The translations under genes and the position numbers were made by a program. The notes beneath the pieces were generated by a model. That model was not told where the DNA came from. It made no database searches and saw only the letters and a program-made list of their open reading frames with translations. A stretch of 64,000 nucleotides of DNA from Burkholderia ambifaria (GTDB lineage Bacteria > Pseudomonadota > Gammaproteobacteria > Burkholderiales > Burkholderiaceae), in assembly GCF_001443045.1 (NCBI RefSeq), contig NZ_LKPJ01000009.1, positions 108,398-172,397 of the forward strand. The letters run 5' to 3'. The first letter of the stretch is position 1, and every line of letters starts with the position of its first letter. Shown piece by piece: positions 59,277 through 64,000 of the stretch.

Positions 59277-62015
59277 TCAGCGCTGCCAGGGCGCCGCGCC
59301 AGGCTGCTGTTCGGTCTTGCCGAGCCGCTCGCGCGCATCGCGCACGATCTGCGCATCGATCTCGCCTTCGTCCGCAAGCGCCTTCAATGCAGCGAGCACG
59401 ATGCTCGCCCGATCGACTTCGAAGAACGCGCGCAGCGCCTCGCGCGTATCGCTGCGGCCGAACCCGTCGGTGCCGAGCGTCACGTAGCGGCGCGGCACGT
59501 ATGCGCGGATCAGCTCGGGCACCGCGCGCACGTAGTCGGTCGCCGCGATCACGGGGCCGCGCGTCGCGGCAAGCTGCTGCGTGACATAAGGTTCGATCGC
59601 CGCGTCGCCGAGCCGCGACAGCCGTTCGGCTTCCATCCCGTCGCGCTGCAGCTCACTGAAACTCGTGACGCTCCACACGGCCGCATCGATGCCCCAGTCG
59701 TCCTTCAGCATCCGCTGCGCGGCGAGCGCTTCGCCGAGGATCGCGCCCGCGCCGAGCAACTGCACGCGCGCGGTGGCGTTCGCGTCGGACGGCAGCCGGT
59801 GCATACCCTTCAGGATGCCTTCGCGTCGCGCGGCCGGATCGTCGTCGGGCATCGACGGCTGCCCGTAGTTCTCGTTCGTGACGGTCACGTAATAGAACAC
59901 GTCGTGCTGCTGCTCGACCATCTCGCGCATCCCCGCATCGACGATCGTCGCGACTTCGTACGCGAACGCCGGATCGTACGCGCGGCAGTTCGGGATCGTG
60001 GACGCCGCGAGATGACTGCTGCCGTCCTGGTGCTGCAGCCCCTCGCCGCCGAGCGTCGTGCGGCCCGACGTCGCGCCGACGAGGAAGCCGCGCGAGCGCT
60101 GGTCGGCAGCGGCCCAGATCAGGTCGCCGATGCGCTGGAAGCCGAACATCGAGTAATAGATGTAGAACGGCAGCATCGGCAGGTCGTGCACGCTGTACGC
60201 GGTCGCGGCGGCGATCCACGACGACACCGCACCGGCTTCCGAAATCCCTTCCTCGAGAATCTGCCCGCGCGTGTCCTCGCGGTAGTACAGCATCGAGCCG
60301 AGATCCTCGGGTTCGTAGCGCTGCCCGAGCGGCGAATAGATGCCGACCTGCCGGAACAGGTTCGCCATGCCGAACGTGCGTGCTTCGTCCGCGACGATCG
60401 GCACGACGCGCGGGCCGAGCGCCGGGTCCTTCAGCAGCGCGGCCAGCATGCGCACGAGCGCCATCGTCGTCGACATCTCGCGGCCCGCCGCGTTCAGCGC
60501 GAACGCACCCCAGGCTGGTGTCGGCGGGACGGTGAGCCCCTCCGACGCCACCATCCGCCTTCTGGGCAGATAGCCGCCCAGGGCAGCCCGGCGAGCGTGC
60601 AGGTAGCGCATCTCGGGGCTGTCTTCGGCTGGTTTGTAGAACGTGAGCTGCTCGACGTCGAGATCCGACAGCGGCAGCCGGAAGCGGTCGCGGAACGCCT
60701 TCAGGTCGTCGACGTCGAGCTTTTTCTGCTGATGGGTCGTCATGCGCCCCTGGCCGGCTGCGCCCATGCCGTAGCCCTTCATCGTCTTCGCGAGGATCAC
60801 GGTCGGCTGGCCGCGGTGGGCGAGCGCGCGCGCATACGCGGCGTGCAGCTTGCGCGCGTCGTGGCCGCCGCGGCGCAGGCGGTCGATTTCCGCGTCGGTG
60901 AGCTGCGCGGCGAGTGCGTCGAGTGCCGGATCGCGGCTGAAGAAGCGCGCGCGGTTGTATGCGCCGTCGTTCGCGGAGAAGGTCTGGAACTGGCCGTCGA
61001 CGGTATCGGCGAATGCGCGGGCGAGCGCGCCCGCATGATCACGCGCGAACAGCGGATCCCAGTCGGAACCCCACAACACCTTGATCACGTTCCAGCCGGC
61101 ACCTGCGAACAGCGCCTCGAGCTCGTCGATCACGCGGCCGTTGCCGCGCACCGGGCCGTCGAGCCGCTGCAGATTGCAGTTGATCACGAACACGAGGTTG
61201 TCGAGCCCGTCGCGCGCGGCGAGCGACAGCGCGCCGAGCGATTCGGGCTCGTCCATCTCGCCGTCGCCGAAGAAGCCCCACACCGTGCGGCCTGCCGTGT
61301 TCGCAAGGCCGCGATGCTGCAGGTAGCGCATGAAGCGCGCCTGGTAGATCGCGTTGATCGGGCCGATGCCCATCGAGCCGGTCGGGAACTGCCAGAAGTC
61401 GGGCATCAACCACGGGTGCGGATACGAACACAGGCCGGGCCCCGCGATTTCGCGGCGGTAGTGCTTCAGGTGTTCGTCGTCGAGGAAGCCTTCGAGATAC
61501 GCGCGTGCATAAACGCCGGGCGACGAATGCGGCTGGAAGTAGACGAGGTCGCCGCCCGTGCCGCGTTCAGCGTTTTCGCTGCGGGCTTCGGCCGTTGCCG
61601 CGCGGAAGAAGTGGTTGAAGCCGACCTCGAACAGGTCGGACGCCGATGCGTAGCTCGCGATATGGCCGCCGAGCTCGCCGTAGGCGCGGTTCGCGCGCAC
61701 GACCATCGCGAGCGCGTTCCAGCGCAGCGCGGCCGACAGCCGCTCTTCAAGCTCGGCATCGCCCGGGTAGGGCGGCTGGTCGTGCGCGGCGATCGTGTTC
61801 ACGTACGGCGTGACGGACCCGCGCGCCGCTGCCAGGCCGTTCGCGTGCGCGTGCGCGGCGAGCCGGTCGAGCAGGAACTGCGCGCGATCCTTGCCGACGT
61901 GCGCGACGACCGCGTCGAGCGCTTCCAGCCATTCGGTGGTTTCTTCGGGGTCGGCGTCGGCATGCGCGAGATTCGCGTGCCGCGTGGCGTCGATTCCGTT
62001 CGACAGGTCCGTCAT
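59277..62015 (-). CDS. aceE: homodimeric E1 2-oxoacid dehydrogenase (AceE type)
   Basis: Thiamine-diphosphate enzyme of 912 residues, full AceE length. Signatures: QFPTGSMGIGPINAIYQARF, the ThDP/Mg motif GFFGDGEMDEPESLGALSLA...NLVFVINCNLQ, AKTMKGYGMG, and C-terminal VTNENYGQPSMP, RRYVTLGTDGFGRSDTREAL. It uses pyruvate or 2-oxobutyrate. The gene is alone: no E2 (aceF) or E3 gene follows, unlike the housekeeping operon, so this is a paralogue. The start at 62015 has GGAGA. Divergent from an Lrp gene, like mdeB-mdeR of Pseudomonas putida, whose E1 acts on 2-oxobutyrate. Substrate choice is inference. Confidence 0.93.
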   Translation of the reverse strand: MTDLSNGIDATRHANLAHADADPEETTEWLEALDAVVAHVGKDRAQFLLDRLAAHAHANGLAAARGSVTPYVNTIAAHDQPPYPGDAELEERLSAALRWNALAMVVRANRAYGELGGHIASYASASDLFEVGFNHFFRAATAEARSENAERGTGGDLVYFQPHSSPGVYARAYLEGFLDDEHLKHYRREIAGPGLCSYPHPWLMPDFWQFPTGSMGIGPINAIYQARFMRYLQHRGLANTAGRTVWGFFGDGEMDEPESLGALSLAARDGLDNLVFVINCNLQRLDGPVRGNGRVIDELEALFAGAGWNVIKVLWGSDWDPLFARDHAGALARAFADTVDGQFQTFSANDGAYNRARFFSRDPALDALAAQLTDAEIDRLRRGGHDARKLHAAYARALAHRGQPTVILAKTMKGYGMGAAGQGRMTTHQQKKLDVDDLKAFRDRFRLPLSDLDVEQLTFYKPAEDSPEMRYLHARRAALGGYLPRRRMVASEGLTVPPTPAWGAFALNAAGREMSTTMALVRMLAALLKDPALGPRVVPIVADEARTFGMANLFRQVGIYSPLGQRYEPEDLGSMLYYREDTRGQILEEGISEAGAVSSWIAAATAYSVHDLPMLPFYIYYSMFGFQRIGDLIWAAADQRSRGFLVGATSGRTTLGGEGLQHQDGSSHLAASTIPNCRAYDPAFAYEVATIVDAGMREMVEQQHDVFYYVTVTNENYGQPSMPDDDPAARREGILKGMHRLPSDANATARVQLLGAGAILGEALAAQRMLKDDWGIDAAVWSVTSFSELQRDGMEAERLSRLGDAAIEPYVTQQLAATRGPVIAATDYVRAVPELIRAYVPRRYVTLGTDGFGRSDTREALRAFFEVDRASIVLAALKALADEGEIDAQIVRDARERLGKTEQQPGAAPWQR

Positions 62016-62179
62016 CGCAGGTCTCCCGCGCACCGGTTCGGAGCGGCGCGCAATCAGTGGCAATCGGTCGAATCATGCTACCCGCCGATCCGCAAAATAT
62101 GCGTCTGATTTCATTGGGATTTCTGGATTGAATAGTGTAAATATTCCGGTTATGGCCACTCTTTCGGAATATTTCGACC

Positions 62180-62707
62180 ATGAGCGCAAACCCGCGGCGG
62201 CTCGACCGCATCGACATCGGCATCCTGAACCAGCTTCAGCAGAACGCGCGGATCACGAACGCGGAACTCGCGCGTGCGGTGAACCTGTCGGCTACGCCAT
62301 GCTTCAACCGCGTGCGCGCACTGGAGAAGCTCGGGCTGTTCCGTCAGCAGGTCACGCTGCTCGACCCGGAGCCGCTCGGGTTGCGAATCAACGTGTTCAT
62401 CCAGGTCAGCCTGGAAAAACAGGTCGAGGATGCGCTGCAGCGTTTCGAGGAAGCGATCTCGCAGCGGCCCGAGGTGATGGAGTGCTACCTGATGTCGGGC
62501 GACGCCGATTACCTGCTGCGCGTCGTGATGCCCGACATGCGGACGCTCGAGCGCTTCATCATCGAGCGGCTGACGACGATTCCCGGCGTGTCGAACATCC
62601 GGTCGAGCTTTGCGCTGAAGCAGGTGCGCTACAAGACCGCGCTGCCGCTGCCGGCGGCGGGGCTCACGCTCGTCGATCCGGACGAAGCCGCTTCGGACTG
62701 GAGCTGA
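62180..62707 (+). CDS. Lrp/AsnC family regulator (MdeR-like)
   Basis: A 175-residue Lrp regulator: HTH at 7-58 ([40 protein letters not shown]) and RAM domain ([40 protein letters not shown]). Divergent from the aceE-type gene across 164 bases, AT-rich near 62090-62160, and probably controls it. Carboxy-terminal extension of 15 residues beyond the family core. Confidence 0.9.
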   Translation: MSANPRRLDRIDIGILNQLQQNARITNAELARAVNLSATPCFNRVRALEKLGLFRQQVTLLDPEPLGLRINVFIQVSLEKQVEDALQRFEEAISQRPEVMECYLMSGDADYLLRVVMPDMRTLERFIIERLTTIPGVSNIRSSFALKQVRYKTALPLPAAGLTLVDPDEAASDWS

Positions 62708-62919
62708 ACGCGCGTTAGCGGGGGACGCAGTCGGCGTGCCGACGGAACGGCGACCGTCCCCCGACACCGCCGAAAGAGACCGAACGAAATGCGCACACAA
62801 GCGCGTTGCACCTTCACGACGCCGCGCGGCGCGATCGCGTATGCTCGTCCCGTCAACGGCGAAGGCGGCGGCCGCCGGAGCCGGATCAATCGTGTGACGA
62901 CCAATCGACGAGCGAGGGC

Positions 62920-64000
62920 ATGATGGCAAGACAGACGATGGCGGAATATCTGGCGAAGACGCTGGCGGCAGCGGGCGTCGAGCGCATCTGGGGCGTGACG
63001 GGCGACAGCCTGAATGGGCTGTCGTTCAGCCTGAGCCAGATCGGCTCGATCCGCTGGATGCATACGCGGCACGAGGAAAGCGCCGCGTTCGCGGCCGGCG
63101 CGGATGCCGCATCGACCGGGCGGCTCGCCGTGTGCGCGGGCAGCTGCGGCCCCGGCAACCTGCACCTGATCAACGGACTGTACGACTGCCACCGCAACCA
63201 CCAGCCGGTGCTTGCGATCGCCGCGCACATTCCGTCGACCGAGATCGGCCTCGGCTACTTCCAGGAAACCCATCCGCAGGAGTTGTTTCGCGAATGCAGC
63301 CATTTCGCGGAGCTCGTGACCAACGCGTCGCAGTTCCCGCGCGTGCTTGCGCGCGCGATGCGCACCGCGATCGAGGAGCGCGGCGTGGCCGTGATCGTGC
63401 TGCCGGGCGACATCGCGCTCGGCGATGGGCCGGAGGAGCTGCCTGCGTGGAGCGAATCGGCGCCGCCGTCCATCCTGCCGGCGGACGCCGATCTCGACCG
63501 GCTCGCGGCGCTGCTCAATGCGTCGGACGCGGTCACGCTGCTGTGCGGCAGCGGCACGCAGGGCGCGCACGACGAAGTGGTCGCGCTGGCCGACATGCTC
63601 GGCGCGCCGGTCGTGCATGCGCTGCGCGGCAAGCAGTTCGTCGAATGGGACAACCCGTTCGACGTCGGGATGACGGGGCTGATCGGCTTCAGCTCCGGCT
63701 ATCACGCGATGGAATCGTGCGACACGCTGCTGATGCTCGGCACGGACTTCCCGTACCGGCCGTTCTATCCGACCGACGCGAAGGTTGCACAGATCGACTG
63801 GAAGGGCTCGCAGCTCGGCCATCGCGCACCGCTCGCGCTCGGGCTCGTCGGCACCGTGAAGGAAACGATCGCGGCGCTGCTGCCGCGCCTCACGCGCAAG
63901 ACGCAGCGGCGCTTCCTCGAGAACGCGCTGAAGCACTACGCGACCGCGCGCAAGGGGCTCGACGATCTCGCGGTGGCCGAACCGCCGGGCCGCGCGATTC
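62920..64000 (+). CDS. poxB: ubiquinone-dependent pyruvate dehydrogenase (3' end outside window)
   Basis: ThDP/FAD enzyme that decarboxylates pyruvate to acetate and passes electrons to ubiquinone. The first 360 codons are present: the Glu of the ThDP activation site in [35 protein letters not shown], the cofactor-bearing [20 protein letters not shown], and FAD-domain [29 protein letters not shown]. The start is ATG 62920 or 62923 with GCGAGGGC. It is on the same strand as the Lrp gene, 212 bases downstream. Both it and the E1 gene act on 2-oxoacids. Confidence 0.93.
   Translation, partial: MMARQTMAEYLAKTLAAAGVERIWGVTGDSLNGLSFSLSQIGSIRWMHTRHEESAAFAAGADAASTGRLAVCAGSCGPGNLHLINGLYDCHRNHQPVLAIAAHIPSTEIGLGYFQETHPQELFRECSHFAELVTNASQFPRVLARAMRTAIEERGVAVIVLPGDIALGDGPEELPAWSESAPPSILPADADLDRLAALLNASDAVTLLCGSGTQGAHDEVVALADMLGAPVVHALRGKQFVEWDNPFDVGMTGLIGFSSGYHAMESCDTLLMLGTDFPYRPFYPTDAKVAQIDWKGSQLGHRAPLALGLVGTVKETIAALLPRLTRKTQRRFLENALKHYATARKGLDDLAVAEPPGRAI

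Noticed and set aside
58643..59377. Minus-strand repeat protein over the 73-bp array
   Set aside because: The unit length is not a multiple of three, so the repeated peptide only arises by chance cycling of frames. No ribosome site.

Overview
The window is GC-rich, densely coding DNA typical of a Burkholderia cepacia complex genome. The strongest pointer is a three-gene operon of PA-IIL-type lectins (bclA-bclC-bclB), known from B. cenocepacia and close relatives. The mix of accessory metabolism, regulators and surface adhesins, with few housekeeping genes, suggests the second chromosome. No tRNA, rRNA, insertion sequence or CRISPR array was found. Species and replicon are inferences.

Layout. 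1-10 kb: 3' part of malate:quinone oxidoreductase, a lipoprotein, an Lrp regulator divergent from an acetylpolyamine amidohydrolase and an amino-acid binding protein, an MscS channel, an M23 peptidase, and an Rrf2 regulator convergent with a type-II NADH dehydrogenase. 10-15 kb: lectin operon and a SymE/XRE toxin-antitoxin-like pair. 15-26 kb: a TlpA-like thioredoxin fused to a membrane domain, an ArsR/PLP-decarboxylase pair, a LysR/amidohydrolase pair, cupin, SDR, a TetR remnant, surE, and azlCD with an Lrp regulator. 27-34 kb: complete nitrate assimilation set narK-nirB-nirD-nasA with two sigma-54-type promoters. 35-38 kb: small stand-alone genes. 38-57 kb: surface-adhesion and signalling island, with a hybrid kinase plus pterin/molybdopterin-fold protein plus BetR-receiver module, an RcsC/RcsB-like phosphorelay beside a decayed CS1-type pilin, and a two-partner-secretion adhesin with its transporter and a deleted paralogue. 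57-64 kb: ACC deaminase, a stand-alone E1 dehydrogenase and a quinone-linked pyruvate dehydrogenase, with two Lrp regulators.

How the parts work together. Four Lrp/AsnC regulators each sit divergently beside a catabolic or export gene, suggesting substrate-induced local circuits. AcdS makes 2-oxobutyrate and the neighbouring E1 enzyme could oxidise it, so the right end may be a 2-oxobutyrate unit. The nitrate genes look nitrogen-regulated (sigma-54/NtrC). Near-matching palindromes at the ndh and rrf2 promoters suggest Rrf2 control of the NADH dehydrogenase.

The most unusual stretch is 38-57 kb, where intact signalling proteins surround decaying surface-structure genes: a lipoprotein remnant, a pilin without start or 3' end, and a haemagglutinin gene reduced to its two ends. 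A 73-bp tandem repeat downstream of acdR, which reuses the end of that gene, is a second unexplained structure.
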